Of a stretch of DNA of 64,000 nucleotides, positions 56,124 through 64,000 are shown piece after piece. The translations under genes and the position numbers were made by a program. The stretch is from G965215045 sp965215045 (lineage in GTDB: Bacteria > Pseudomonadota > Gammaproteobacteria > JABABF01), in assembly GCA_965215045.1 (NCBI GenBank), contig OZ244031.1:1798001-1862000 (forward strand). The letters run 5' to 3'. Position 1 is the stretch's first letter, and each line of letters starts with the position of its first letter. The notes under the pieces were generated by a model that searched no databases, was not told the origin of the DNA, and was given only the letters and a program-made list of their open reading frames with translations.

Positions 56124-57959
56124 TCAGTCCACGATACGCACTGCACCCAGGTCGGCACTGGCCGCCATGCTGGCGTAGGCATGCAGGGCGGCACTGACTT
56201 TGCGCGGCCGGGGCCGGGCCGGCCGCCAGGCGGCGTCCCCGCGTTTTTCCATCGCCTTGCGGCGCTCCTGCAACCGGGTCTCGGAAACCAGCAATTCAAT
56301 GCGGCGCCGGGGAATATCGATCTGGATACGGTCGCCGTTTTCGACCAGGGCGATGTCACCGCCGCTTGCGGCTTCCGGTGAGACGTGGCCGATGGAGAGC
56401 CCGGAGGTGCCGCCGGAAAAGCGTCCATCGGTGACCAGTGCGCAGCACTTGCCCAGTTCCTTGGACTTCAGGTAACTGGTGGGATAGAGCATCTCCTGCA
56501 TTCCCGGGCCGCCGCGCGGCCCCTCGTAGCGCACCACCACCACCTCGCCGGCTTGCACCAGGTCCCCCAGGATGTGCTCGACTGCCTCTTCCTGGCTCTC
56601 GCATACGTGCGCCGGTCCTTCAAAAACCAGGCTTTCCTCGTCGACGCCGGCGGTTTTGACCACGCAGCCGTTGCGGGCGATATTGCCGTAGAGTACCGCC
56701 AGACCGCCGTCGGCACTCCAGGCGTGTTCCAGGTCGCGAATACAACCCGCGCTGCGATCGGTATCCAGGCTGTCCCAGCGCTGCTCCTGGCTGAAGGCCT
56801 CCTGCGTCGGCACCCCGCCCGGTGCCGCCTTGTAGAACTCCAGGACCTCGGCATTGCGGCTGCGCACGATGTCCCATTCCTGCAGTGCCTCCCCCAGCGT
56901 CGGGCTGTGCACGGTCGGCACCCCGGTGTGCAGCAGGCCGGCGCGTTCCAACTCACCCAGGATTGCCATCACCCCGCCGGCCCGGTGCACGTCTTCCATG
57001 TGGTAATCGGGGGTGCTGGGTGCCACCTTGCACAGGTGCGGCACCTGGCGCGAGAGCCGGTCCACGTCCCGCATACCGAAGTCGATCTCGCCCTCGCAGG
57101 TCGCCGCCAGGAGGTGCAAAATGGTATTGGTTGAGCCGCCCATGGCGATGTCCAGGGACATCGCGTTTTCAAAAGCTTCAAAACAGGCGATGTTGCGTGG
57201 CAATGCGCTCTCGTCTTCCTGCTCGTAATAGCGGCGCGCCAGTTCCACCACCGTCTGTCCGGCGCGCAAAAATAATTTGCGCCGGTCGGCGTGGGTGGCC
57301 AGTATGCTGCCGTTGCCGGGCAGTGCCAGGCCCAGTGCCTCGGTCAGGCAGTTCATCGAGTTGGCGGTAAACATGCCGGAGCAGGAGCCGCAAGTGGGAC
57401 AGGCGGAGCGCTCGTATTCCAGGCTCTGTTCGTCGCTGACCTTGTCATCGGCGGCGACCACCATCGCATCGATGAGGTCCAGCTTCTGTTCGGCGAGCGG
57501 GCTGCGCCCGGCTTCCATCGGCCCGCCGGAGACGAACACGGTGGGCAGGTTCAGGCGCATTGTGGCCATCAGCATGCCCGGGGTGATCTTGTCGCAGTTG
57601 GAAATGCAAACCAGGGCGTCGGCGCAATGGGCGTTAACCATGTACTCGACGGAATCGGCGATCAGTTCCCGGGAGGGCAGGCTGTAGAGCATGCCATCGT
57701 GTCCCATGGCGATGCCATCGTCGACGGCGATGGTGTTGAACTCGCGCGCCACGCCACCGGCCTTGTGCACTTGCCCGGCCACCAGTTTGCCGAGATCGCG
57801 CAGGTGTACATGCCCGGGAACAAACTGGGTAAAGGAATTGGCGACCGCGATGATCGGTTTCTGAAAATCCTCGTCGCTCATCCCGGTCGCCCGCCACAGG
57901 GCGCGGGCCCCGGCCATGTTGCGTCCGGCGGTCGTGGTGCGGGAACGGTAGACGGGCAT
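56124..57959 (-). CDS. ilvD: Dihydroxy-acid dehydratase
   Basis: A 611-residue Fe-S enzyme of branched-chain amino acid synthesis that dehydrates dihydroxyacids to 2-keto acids. The Fe-S cysteines are in CISNCDKITPGML, and CPTCGSCSGMFTANSMNCLT holds the third; NTIAVDDGIAMGHDGM, GSTNTILHLLA and TDGRFSGGTSGLSIGHVSPE are conserved family blocks. Full length and intact. The short acetyltransferase gene lies just 15 bp upstream, so they may form one transcription unit from pckA downward. Confidence 0.96.
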   Translation of the reverse strand: MPVYRSRTTTAGRNMAGARALWRATGMSDEDFQKPIIAVANSFTQFVPGHVHLRDLGKLVAGQVHKAGGVAREFNTIAVDDGIAMGHDGMLYSLPSRELIADSVEYMVNAHCADALVCISNCDKITPGMLMATMRLNLPTVFVSGGPMEAGRSPLAEQKLDLIDAMVVAADDKVSDEQSLEYERSACPTCGSCSGMFTANSMNCLTEALGLALPGNGSILATHADRRKLFLRAGQTVVELARRYYEQEDESALPRNIACFEAFENAMSLDIAMGGSTNTILHLLAATCEGEIDFGMRDVDRLSRQVPHLCKVAPSTPDYHMEDVHRAGGVMAILGELERAGLLHTGVPTVHSPTLGEALQEWDIVRSRNAEVLEFYKAAPGGVPTQEAFSQEQRWDSLDTDRSAGCIRDLEHAWSADGGLAVLYGNIARNGCVVKTAGVDEESLVFEGPAHVCESQEEAVEHILGDLVQAGEVVVVRYEGPRGGPGMQEMLYPTSYLKSKELGKCCALVTDGRFSGGTSGLSIGHVSPEAASGGDIALVENGDRIQIDIPRRRIELLVSETRLQERRKAMEKRGDAAWRPARPRPRKVSAALHAYASMAASADLGAVRIVD

Positions 57960-57974
57960 CGGCGGCCGACCGGT

Positions 57975-58523
57975 TCAATGCAGACGCTTGTGCAGAAGCC
58001 GCGAGTTGCGCCCGGGAGGGGCCGCGGTACTTTGCGGTGGGAGGACGGCGGGTCTCTCTTCGCGGAAGCCGCACCGCACAAACCAGTCGGCGGCGTGGGC
58101 ACTGCGCACGAACACCTGTTCCAGCCCCGCTGCGCGCGCCTGTTGTTCCACGTGCCGCAGCAGCAGTCCGCCGTACCCCTGCCGGCGATGATGGCTGCAG
58201 GTGGCCACGCAGGCGATCTCGCCGAGCCGGCCCTGGCAATGGATGTGCAGGGCGGCGCAACAGACGATATCCAGTTCCCGCTCGATCACGAAAAAATCCC
58301 CGATGCTGAGCTGCACTTGTTGTCGCTTCCTGGGCAGCAGCACCCCGTTTTCCCCCAGGGGCTGGATCAGGCGCAACAGGGCCGGGAGGTCCGCACTGCG
58401 GGCGTTGCGCGGTGCCGGCAGGGGTGGCGCAGCAGGGCGCTCACCGCGGCGGGGCCAGTGCACGGGAGCAGGCCGGTTCCCCGGCACCTCCGGTCCCCGG
58501 TGGACGGCAAGTTCGACACTCAT
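57975..58523 (-). CDS. Stand-alone GNAT domain similar to the C-terminal half of ArgA (N-acetylglutamate synthase)
   Basis: A 182-residue acetyltransferase. Residues 40-182 resemble the catalytic GNAT domain of ArgA: RSADLPALLRLIQPLGENGV, IGEIACVATCSHHRRQGYGG with the acetyl-CoA loop, and FVRSAHAADWFVRCGFREE. The amino-acid-kinase domain that precedes it in ArgA is absent: the DNA upstream is pckA. The first 40 residues are Pro/Arg-rich and unrelated. It may be a short functional NAGS, as in Mycobacterium, or a rearranged remnant that still has an intact frame. ATG 58523 is chosen; GTG 58532 is also possible. Acetyl-CoA use is inferred. Confidence 0.75.
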   Translation of the reverse strand: MSVELAVHRGPEVPGNRPAPVHWPRRGERPAAPPLPAPRNARSADLPALLRLIQPLGENGVLLPRKRQQVQLSIGDFFVIERELDIVCCAALHIHCQGRLGEIACVATCSHHRRQGYGGLLLRHVEQQARAAGLEQVFVRSAHAADWFVRCGFREERPAVLPPQSTAAPPGRNSRLLHKRLH

Positions 58524-58532
58524 GCTTTGCAC

Positions 58533-60071
58533 TCAGCTCGGGCCGGCCTGCACGATGGCATCCGGGACTTCAAATTTCCGGAAATTTTCCTGGAACAGGG
58601 CGATCAGGCGTTCCGTCTCCCGATCATAGGCATCCTTGTCGCGCCAGGTATTGCGCGGCTGCAGCAGTGCGTCGTCCAGTCCATCCACGGTCTGGGGCAC
58701 GTCCAGGTTCCAGCGTTCCAGGCGGACGGTTGGCACCTTGTTCAGTGCACCTTCCAGGATGGCATGGATGATCGCGCGCGTCTCTGGAATATCAAAACGC
58801 CTGCCGTCCCCGTCCGCACCGCCGCCGCCACCGGTCCAGCCGGTATTGACCAGGTAGACGCGACTGCCGAATTCATCCATTCTGCGCATCAGCAGGGTGG
58901 CATAGACATCCGCCGGGCGCGGAAAGAACGGTGCCCCGAAACAGGTGGAAAAGGTGGGTTGTACACCGATGACCCCGACCTCGGTGGCCCCGACCTTGGC
59001 GGTATAACCGCTGAGAAAATGATAGGCCGCCGCTTCCCTGGACAGGATGGATACGGGCGGCAACAGGCCGTTGGTGTCACAGGTGAGAAAGACCAGGGCA
59101 CCGGGTTCGCCGGCGCGGCCCCCGGGGATGCGCTTGTCGACGTGCTCCAAGGGGTAGGAACAGCGGCTGTTCTCGGTCAGGGAGGAATCGCTGTAATCGG
59201 CGGTGCCGGTTTGCGGGTCGACCACCACGTTTTCAATGATTGCACCGTTGCGGATCGCATCCCAGATGACGGGCTCTTTTTCCCGGCTGAGATTGATGCA
59301 CTTTGCATAGCAGCCGCCCTCCAGGTTGAAGACCATGCCCGGTGCCCAGGCATGTTCATCGTCCCCGACCAGGCGGCGGTCGGGGTCGGCGGAGAGCGTG
59401 GTCTTGCCGGTGCCGGAGAGACCAAAAAACAAGGCGACGTCGCCTTGTTCCCCGACATTTGCCGCACAGTGCATCGGCAGCACATCGTGCTCGGTGAGCA
59501 GGAAGTTCTGCACCGAGAACACCGATTTTTTCAATTCCCCGGCATAGCACATTCCAGCCAACAGTATTTTCTGTTCGCCGAAATGGATGATAACGGCACC
59601 ATCGCTGTGGACCCCATCCCGCTCCGGCTCGCAGCGGAAACCCGGTGCACTGAGGATCTGCCAGGGCTTCTTGTCTTCCGGGTTGAAGTGCTCCGGGCGG
59701 ATGAACATGTTATGGGCGAACAGGGAATGCCAAGCGGTCTCGGTGCGAATTTCCAGTGGCAGGTAGTGCTGGGGACTCGCGCCGGCGTGCAACTGCTGGC
59801 GAAAGTGTTCGCGCTCTTCGAGATGGCGGGAAACCCGCTCCCAGAGAGGCTGGAAATGGCCCGGCTCAAGGGGCAGGTTGCTGGCACCCCAGTCGATGCT
59901 CTGCGCCAGTCCGGGTTCGCGCACGATAAAGCGGTCCTTCGGCGAGCGGCCGGTGCGCTTGCCGGTGCTGACCACCAGCGCGCCGGTATCCGCCAGCGTT
60001 CCCTCTTTTCTTTGCAGGGCGAGTTCGATGAGTGCGGCGGGCGTCGGGTTATTGTGGGCGGGTTGCGCCAT
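58533..60071 (-). CDS. pckA: Phosphoenolpyruvate carboxykinase (ATP)
   Basis: A 512-residue gluconeogenic enzyme converting oxaloacetate and ATP to PEP and CO2. It shows the P-loop FFGLSGTGKTTLSADPDR, the metal site motif LVGDDEHAWAPGMVFNLEGG, the substrate-binding STGKRTGRSPKDRFIVREP and the C-terminal VYLVNTGWTGG. Length matches the ATP-dependent family (about 510-540). The ATG at 60071 is chosen; GAGGG lies about 13 bases upstream. The stop is nine bases before the short acetyltransferase gene. The 193 bp upstream to yrfG show no other feature. Confidence 0.96.
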   Translation of the reverse strand: MAQPAHNNPTPAALIELALQRKEGTLADTGALVVSTGKRTGRSPKDRFIVREPGLAQSIDWGASNLPLEPGHFQPLWERVSRHLEEREHFRQQLHAGASPQHYLPLEIRTETAWHSLFAHNMFIRPEHFNPEDKKPWQILSAPGFRCEPERDGVHSDGAVIIHFGEQKILLAGMCYAGELKKSVFSVQNFLLTEHDVLPMHCAANVGEQGDVALFFGLSGTGKTTLSADPDRRLVGDDEHAWAPGMVFNLEGGCYAKCINLSREKEPVIWDAIRNGAIIENVVVDPQTGTADYSDSSLTENSRCSYPLEHVDKRIPGGRAGEPGALVFLTCDTNGLLPPVSILSREAAAYHFLSGYTAKVGATEVGVIGVQPTFSTCFGAPFFPRPADVYATLLMRRMDEFGSRVYLVNTGWTGGGGGADGDGRRFDIPETRAIIHAILEGALNKVPTVRLERWNLDVPQTVDGLDDALLQPRNTWRDKDAYDRETERLIALFQENFRKFEVPDAIVQAGPS

Positions 60072-60264
60072 TGCAGGAGACCCTCAAAAAACAACTGTAC
60101 AACACGGGATTGCGCCGCTGTGCGGCGGAGTGTCATTTTACCCCATCCCCGGTGAGGCATCGCCGCGGTTTTCGGCCGCGGGCTCGCTATCCCCGCAAGC
60201 AGCGCGCTGCCCCGTTCTGACCGGGGTGCTCCCAAGCATTCCCGCCGGGAATGTCCCCGGCATC

Positions 60265-60921
60265 TCAAGGAGATAATTCGGCGAAGCTGTCGATGGCGGG
60301 AAACTGTAAATTCTCACGCGCCGGCCGCTCACTGTCCGGCTGGCGCACGGTCAGCAGGCGCCGGACACCGGCGCGGCGGGCATTGTGCAGGATGTCCTCG
60401 TTGTCATCGATGAACAGGGTGCGCTGCAAATCGAAGGGCCGGCGCTTGCAAAAGCCCTCCCAGAAGCCGGGTGCCTCCTTGGGCAGACCCAACTCATGCG
60501 TGGAACAGGCATGGTGCAGCAGCGAGCCGATGCCGGTGCGCTCCAGCTTAATTGCCAGGGCTTCGGGGTCTGCATTGGTTAACACCACCACCCGGCAATC
60601 GCGGTGTTGCAGGCGCTCTAAGAATTCTCGCGCTTGCGGGCGCAGACATACGCGCTCTGCCAGGGAGCGCATCAGCAGCAGGATATCCAGGTCCAGGCTG
60701 ATACTCCAGTGCCGGATGCAGTACCAGTCCAGGGAGCCCGCTCTCTGGCGGTAGAGATCAAATATTTTTTGTTCGGCGCGCTGCACGGACAGGCCATGCG
60801 TCCGGGCGTAATGCCGCGGCACGGCCCGCATCCAGAAATCGTTGTCAAAACGCAAATCGATGAGCACTCCGTCCAGGTCGAGCAGCACGGTGTCGACTTC
60901 GGCCCAATCGAGGGTGCTCAT
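60265..60921 (-). CDS. yrfG: HAD-family GMP/IMP nucleotidase-like phosphatase
   Basis: A 218-residue HAD hydrolase. Motif I is VLLDLDGVLIDLRFDNDFW with its nucleophile Asp, then RAGSLDWYCIRHWS, VVVLTNADPEALAIKLERTG as motif II, the GLPKEAPGFWEGF lysine as motif III, and RTLFIDDNEDILHNARRAGV as motif IV. This matches YrfG of E. coli, which hydrolyses IMP and GMP. It also lies near pckA in E. coli. ATG 60921 is chosen at the family N terminus; the frame upstream is open by chance. Confidence 0.88.
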   Translation of the reverse strand: MSTLDWAEVDTVLLDLDGVLIDLRFDNDFWMRAVPRHYARTHGLSVQRAEQKIFDLYRQRAGSLDWYCIRHWSISLDLDILLLMRSLAERVCLRPQAREFLERLQHRDCRVVVLTNADPEALAIKLERTGIGSLLHHACSTHELGLPKEAPGFWEGFCKRRPFDLQRTLFIDDNEDILHNARRAGVRRLLTVRQPDSERPARENLQFPAIDSFAELSP

Positions 60922-61257
60922 CACTGCACCGTCCGCTGCATGCTGATCGCTGAATTCATTGCGCCCGATTGCAGGCCAAACATTACAAGATTGGTTATAG
61001 TATGCGGCAAAACGGGTTCCATTTTCCATGCCACCAAAACCACAAATCCTGTTGCGTCCCTGTGAGTCCGATGCCTTGTGCTGCCCGCACTGGGCGGAAG
61101 CGGGGCCGGGACGGGTGCGGCAACCGGCGGCCCCGGGGGGCAGCACACCTGCTCATCTCACGTTCTCTCAACGGCGAGTGGTGTGGCAACCGGCGGCCCC
61201 GGGGGGCAGCAGCCCGGACCCGAATACGACCGGGCTTGCTGCCGGCGGGGAATGCCG
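60922..61257. other. Intergenic region with a direct repeat, between yrfG and alkylsulfatase-like gene
   Basis: No gene is evident in these 336 bp between divergent genes. A GC-rich direct repeat with 66-bp period (listed separately) fills the right part. I find no clear promoter pair for either gene. Confidence 0.5.
61119..61211. repeat. Direct repeat of 27 bp, 66-bp period
   Basis: GGCAACCGGCGGCCCCGGGG followed by GGCAGCA occurs at 61119-61145 and 61185-61211. Each copy contains the palindromic core GGCCCCGGGGGG. The 39 bp between them are unrelated. Confidence 0.8.
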
Positions 61258-62721
61258 ATGAGTGCGCGCTGGAAATGGACACTCGGGGGTGTGCTGGTCC
61301 TGGGGGTGTTGGCGGCGGCAGTTTGGATGCTGGTGTTTGGAGATACGGGGCGCGGCTTGCGGCAGATTGTCGCCGAGCGCGCGGAAATCCCCGATCAGAA
61401 CCTGCGCATGAGGTTGATGATCGAAGATCCGCGGCTTTTGCGGGCTGTCGCCCGGGGCGGTGCCTTCGGCGGCGATTACTCGCGCCAGGCGGCGATGAAC
61501 ATGTTTGCCGCGCCCCCGGGAGCGGTCGAGGACGTGCGCCGAAAGACCCGCGTGGTCGAGGTGGCACCGCGCACCTGGTTGATTCGTTTTCCCATTGTCA
61601 ATGTCGCGCTGTTTGAGACCGATGCGGGCCTGGTGCTGGTCGATACCGGGATGACTTCGGCGGGGCCGGTGCTCGCCGAAATTCTGCCCCGGCTCAGTGA
61701 CAAGCCCCTGCACACGGTGATTTACACGCATGGGCACGTCGACCACGCCTACGGCCTGCGCCCGTTGCTTAGGCGCGGGGCGCGTCCGCAGATCATCGCG
61801 CACGAGGCCCTGCCGGAGCGGTTTCGACGCTACTTGCGCCTGTGGCGTTCCATTGCCACCTACATGAGCCAGCCGCCTGCCAACATGCCGCGCGAGGCCG
61901 CGGACCTCGACTGGCCGACGCGAGTGTTTTCCAAGCGCCTGGAACTTGAGATCGGCGGAGAGCGCTTCGTGTTGCAGCATCATCGCGCAGAGACGGACGA
62001 CCAGCTGTATGTCTGGGTGCCGGGGCGCAAGGCCTTGGCCAGTGCCGATTATTACCAGGGCTTTCTGCCCAACGCCGGCAATGGCAAACGGGTGCAGCGT
62101 CACCCGGAGGAGTGGGCACAGGCATTGCGGGAGATGGCGGGGCTGGGTGCAGAATACCTGTTGCCCGCGCATGGCGAGGAAATCATCGGGGATGCGCGCT
62201 ACATTCGCGAAAGTTTCACGTTGCTGGCCGACGCCCTGCAGTCGATTGTTGAGCAGACTATCGTCGGGCTGAACGCGGGTCTGCGCAAGGACCAGGTATA
62301 CCGCGGGGTGCATTTGCCGGAGTCCATGGCGCGAGACCCCCGCCTGCGCGAGCAATACGTATCCGTGCAGGACATCTCCAAGATGGTGATCAAGCAATAC
62401 ACCGGGTGGTGGGATGATATTCCCTCGCACTGGACGCCGGCACCGCTGGAAGAACAGGCGGCGGAGATCAGTGCCCTGGCCGGCGGTGTGGAACGCCTGG
62501 TGGAGCGCGCCCTGGCCTTGGCGGCAGGGGACAATCTGCGGCTGGCTTCCCACCTCGTGGACTGGGCCTGGTTCAGCGAGCCCGGCAATCCCCGGGTACA
62601 GCAAGCGGTACTGGATATCTACCGCCAGCGGGTGCTGGCACCGGAGACCAATACCATGGAGATGCTGGAATACCTGGACATGATGGCCCTGGCGCGCGCC
62701 CGGCAGCTGCGGAGGGAATAA
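61258..62721 (+). CDS. Alkylsulfatase-like metallo-beta-lactamase-fold hydrolase
   Basis: A 487-residue protein with an N-terminal membrane anchor or signal (GGVLVLGVLAAAVWMLVFG), an MBL fold whose zinc motif is THGHVDHAYG (HxHxDH), further ligands HHRAETDDQ and LPAHGEEI, and a C-terminal helical region with ISKMVIKQYTGWWDDIPSHW like the dimerisation domain of SdsA1/BDS1 alkylsulfatases. Such enzymes release sulfate from alkyl sulfates outside the cytoplasm. The SCP2-like C-terminal domain of SdsA1 is missing or reduced. ATG 61252 is also possible; 61258 has better spacing from GGGG. The substrate is inferred only from family. Confidence 0.78.
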   Translation: MSARWKWTLGGVLVLGVLAAAVWMLVFGDTGRGLRQIVAERAEIPDQNLRMRLMIEDPRLLRAVARGGAFGGDYSRQAAMNMFAAPPGAVEDVRRKTRVVEVAPRTWLIRFPIVNVALFETDAGLVLVDTGMTSAGPVLAEILPRLSDKPLHTVIYTHGHVDHAYGLRPLLRRGARPQIIAHEALPERFRRYLRLWRSIATYMSQPPANMPREAADLDWPTRVFSKRLELEIGGERFVLQHHRAETDDQLYVWVPGRKALASADYYQGFLPNAGNGKRVQRHPEEWAQALREMAGLGAEYLLPAHGEEIIGDARYIRESFTLLADALQSIVEQTIVGLNAGLRKDQVYRGVHLPESMARDPRLREQYVSVQDISKMVIKQYTGWWDDIPSHWTPAPLEEQAAEISALAGGVERLVERALALAAGDNLRLASHLVDWAWFSEPGNPRVQQAVLDIYRQRVLAPETNTMEMLEYLDMMALARARQLRRE

Positions 62722-63288
62722 TCAGTGAATGAATTTGCGCCCTTTTGCGTAGCGGGCAACGTACTGTTCCAGGCTCAGCAGGTACTGCTTGTTTTTCAGA
62801 CCGCCGGCGTAGCCGGTCAACGAACCGTCGCTGCCGACAATCCGGTGGCAGGGGACAATGATTGACAACGGGTTGGCACCGCAGGCGTGGCCGACGGCGC
62901 GTCCGGCGTTGGGCCGTTCGATCACCCTGGCCAGTTCACCGTAGGAGACCGTCCTGGCGTAGCGGACCTTGCGCATTGCCTGCCATACCGTTTGCTGGAA
63001 CGGGGTGCCGTCGGGGGCCAGGGGCAGCTCGAAACGCCGTCTCCGGCCGTCAAAATATTCCCGGAGCTGGGCACGGGTTGCGCGCAGGACGGCAATTTGT
63101 TTTTGCTTCCAATGCGGTTTCGGGGTTCGTGGACGCCCATTGTGAGGTTGCTGTATTTCCCGCAGGTGTTCCTTATCGGCACAGAGCAGCAGGGCGCCGA
63201 TCGGTGTCTCCAGGAAGCAGTAATACAGGGTGTCGATCGGCTCGAGCACTCCCGGGCGGGAAAATGAAAAAATGATTATACCTGTCAT
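62722..63288 (-). CDS. ogt: Methylated-DNA-protein-cysteine methyltransferase
   Basis: A 188-residue suicide repair protein taking the methyl group from O6-methylguanine. The core is PFQQTVWQAMRKVRYARTVS, the helix-turn-helix RAVGHACGANPLSIIVP, and the active-site cysteine in PCHRIVG, then GYAGGLKNKQYLLSLE. The short N-terminal domain (LYYCFLETPIGALLLCADKE) is Ogt-like. I place the start at ATG 63288; the frame stays open to 63468 through three 20-residue repeats (MTGPHPDVICKEVQDDAR) encoded by a 60-bp tandem repeat, so a longer product starting at 63468 is possible. Each repeat carries AAGGAGG, a strong ribosome-binding sequence. It is convergent with the alkylsulfatase gene. Confidence 0.88.
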   Translation of the reverse strand: MTGIIIFSFSRPGVLEPIDTLYYCFLETPIGALLLCADKEHLREIQQPHNGRPRTPKPHWKQKQIAVLRATRAQLREYFDGRRRRFELPLAPDGTPFQQTVWQAMRKVRYARTVSYGELARVIERPNAGRAVGHACGANPLSIIVPCHRIVGSDGSLTGYAGGLKNKQYLLSLEQYVARYAKGRKFIH

Positions 63289-63479
63289 AGGCACCCGGGC
63301 ATCGTCTTGCACCTCCTTGCAGATGACATCCGGGTGTGGTCCCGTCATAGGCTCCCGGGCATCGTCTTGCGCCTCCTTGCAGATGACATCCGGGTGTGGT
63401 CCCGTCATACGCTCCCGGGCATCGTCTTGCACCTCCTTGCAGATGACATCCGGATGTGGTCCCGTCATAGGCTCCCGGG
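63285..63479 (-). repeat. 60-bp tandem repeat, 3.25 copies, at the 5' end of ogt
   Basis: Copies begin at 63285, 63345, 63405 and (partial) 63465 with only one to a few base changes between them. Read on the minus strand, each copy encodes the 20-residue unit MTGPHPDVICKEVQDDAR(E/V)(P/R) in the same frame as ogt and includes AAGGAGG. The unit length is a multiple of three, so gain or loss keeps the frame. Confidence 0.88.
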
Positions 63480-63646
63480 ATATCGGGGGAGGGGAGGCCG
63501 TGCTCTGCTACAATGCAACGGCTCTCTTGTAGAGGCGTCGGGAGTGCCGGGATCGCGGCTCGTGTCGCCGCCTGTCCGGGCGCCGCCGGCGCAGCGAACG
63601 CGCGTTCCTCCCGCTTCCCGGGATTTCACTGCCGGAGAATGAGTCC

Positions 63647-64000
63647 GTGAGCCAAAAACCCACCGCCCTTCATCGTCCCCTGCGCGAGAGTGCCCGGCTG
63701 CACCCCGAGTACCAGGCACCGTTCCCCGCCTCGCAAAAAATTCATGTTGCCGGCGAACGTCCGGAACTGCGCGTTGCCATGCGGGAAATCACCCTGGGAA
63801 GCCCCGGTAATGGCACCGGGCAGAACGCGCCGGTCCTGCGCGTCTACGACACCTCCGGCCCCTATACCGATCCCGCACAGAGGGTCGATATCCGCGCGGG
63901 ACTGGAGCCGGTGCGCCTGCCGTGGATCCTGGAGCGCGCCGACACGGAGGAGGTGGGGGCACATTCACTGCATACCCGGCAGCGGCGTCAGGATCTGCGG
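63647..64000 (+). CDS. thiC: Phosphomethylpyrimidine synthase ThiC, N-terminal part (3' end outside window)
   Basis: The first 118 codons of ThiC, the radical-SAM enzyme that makes the pyrimidine of thiamine from aminoimidazole ribotide. The visible part is the N-terminal domain: FPASQKIHVAGERPELRVAM, REITLG, VLRVYDTSGPYTDPAQRVDI, then GLEPVRLPWILERADTEEVG. The start is GTG 63647 with GGAG ten bases upstream; the nearby ATG at 63639 runs into TGA after three codons. I looked for a TPP riboswitch in 63480-63646 and saw no CTGAGA element, which is unusual for thiC in gammaproteobacteria. A TACAAT at 63509-63514 may be a -10 box. Confidence 0.9.
   Translation, partial: MSQKPTALHRPLRESARLHPEYQAPFPASQKIHVAGERPELRVAMREITLGSPGNGTGQNAPVLRVYDTSGPYTDPAQRVDIRAGLEPVRLPWILERADTEEVGAHSLHTRQRRQDLR

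Noticed and set aside
57291..60155. Plus-strand 954-codon open frame, the longest in the window
   Set aside because: It runs opposite ilvD, the GNAT gene and pckA. Composition is Gly/Arg/His/Gln-rich and resembles no protein family.

Overview
The window is GC-rich bacterial chromosome from a gammaproteobacterium. The gene orders thrS-infC-rpmI-rplT-pheS-pheT-ihfA-merR-tRNA-Pro and HAD-rppH-ptsP-TauE-lgt-thyA-folA are those of Pseudomonas and its relatives. A TonB2-type energy complex with a DUF3450 protein, DUF3604, paired acyl-CoA dehydrogenases and many SDRs suggest a marine Pseudomonadales/Cellvibrionales-like lineage; this placement is inference from gene content only. Both edges cut a gene: rne on the left (3' end missing) and thiC on the right (3' end missing).

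Layout. 1-2.2 kb: RNase E with a long leader and a good sigma70 promoter. 2.3-7.5 kb: a minus-strand catabolic operon (3-hydroxyisobutyrate-dehydrogenase-like enzyme, aldehyde dehydrogenase, two SDRs, membrane di-iron hydroxylase, CMD-family protein). 7.5-16.4 kb: a surface-glycan region, visibly more AT-rich in its first part, with four tandem family-10 (alpha-1,3-fucosyltransferase type) glycosyltransferase genes, the first carrying a run of 23 C at its start codon, followed by a ComEA-like protein, an initiating sugar-phosphate transferase and a Wzy/O-antigen-ligase-like protein. 16.4-18.6 kb: DHH phosphoesterase, cyclopropane fatty acid synthase, tRNA-Asn. 18.8-28.6 kb: uvrB, tRNA-Val and the conserved translation operon, with infC starting at AUC. 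28.7-34.1 kb: GFA protein, esterase, exported DUF3604 protein, threonine synthase, tRNA-Ala. 34.4-37.7 kb: SDR plus two acyl-CoA dehydrogenases resembling steroid side-chain oxidation enzymes. 38.2-41 kb: Fur-box-controlled ferric iron ABC uptake genes without an ATPase gene. 41-49 kb: gcvH, thioesterase, HAD phosphatase, rppH, ptsP, a TauE-Lgt fusion, thyA, folA. 49.2-54.5 kb: the TonB2-type operon. 54.6-64 kb: gabD-like dehydrogenase, ilvD, a stand-alone N-acetylglutamate-synthase-type GNAT, pckA, yrfG, an alkylsulfatase-like metallo-hydrolase, ogt and thiC.

The most notable system is the fucosyltransferase array: four paralogues in tandem, three of them on an exact 1,139-bp period and mosaic at the base level, headed by a homopolymer whose length decides which start codon is in frame. 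This looks like a phase-variable and recombining surface-glycan fucosylation locus, analogous to Helicobacter pylori futA/futB but in a GC-rich gammaproteobacterium. Other points of note are the TauE-Lgt fusion, the short NAGS, an in-frame 60-bp minisatellite before ogt, and short (40-66 bp) tandem or direct repeats of unrelated sequence in five intergenic regions.
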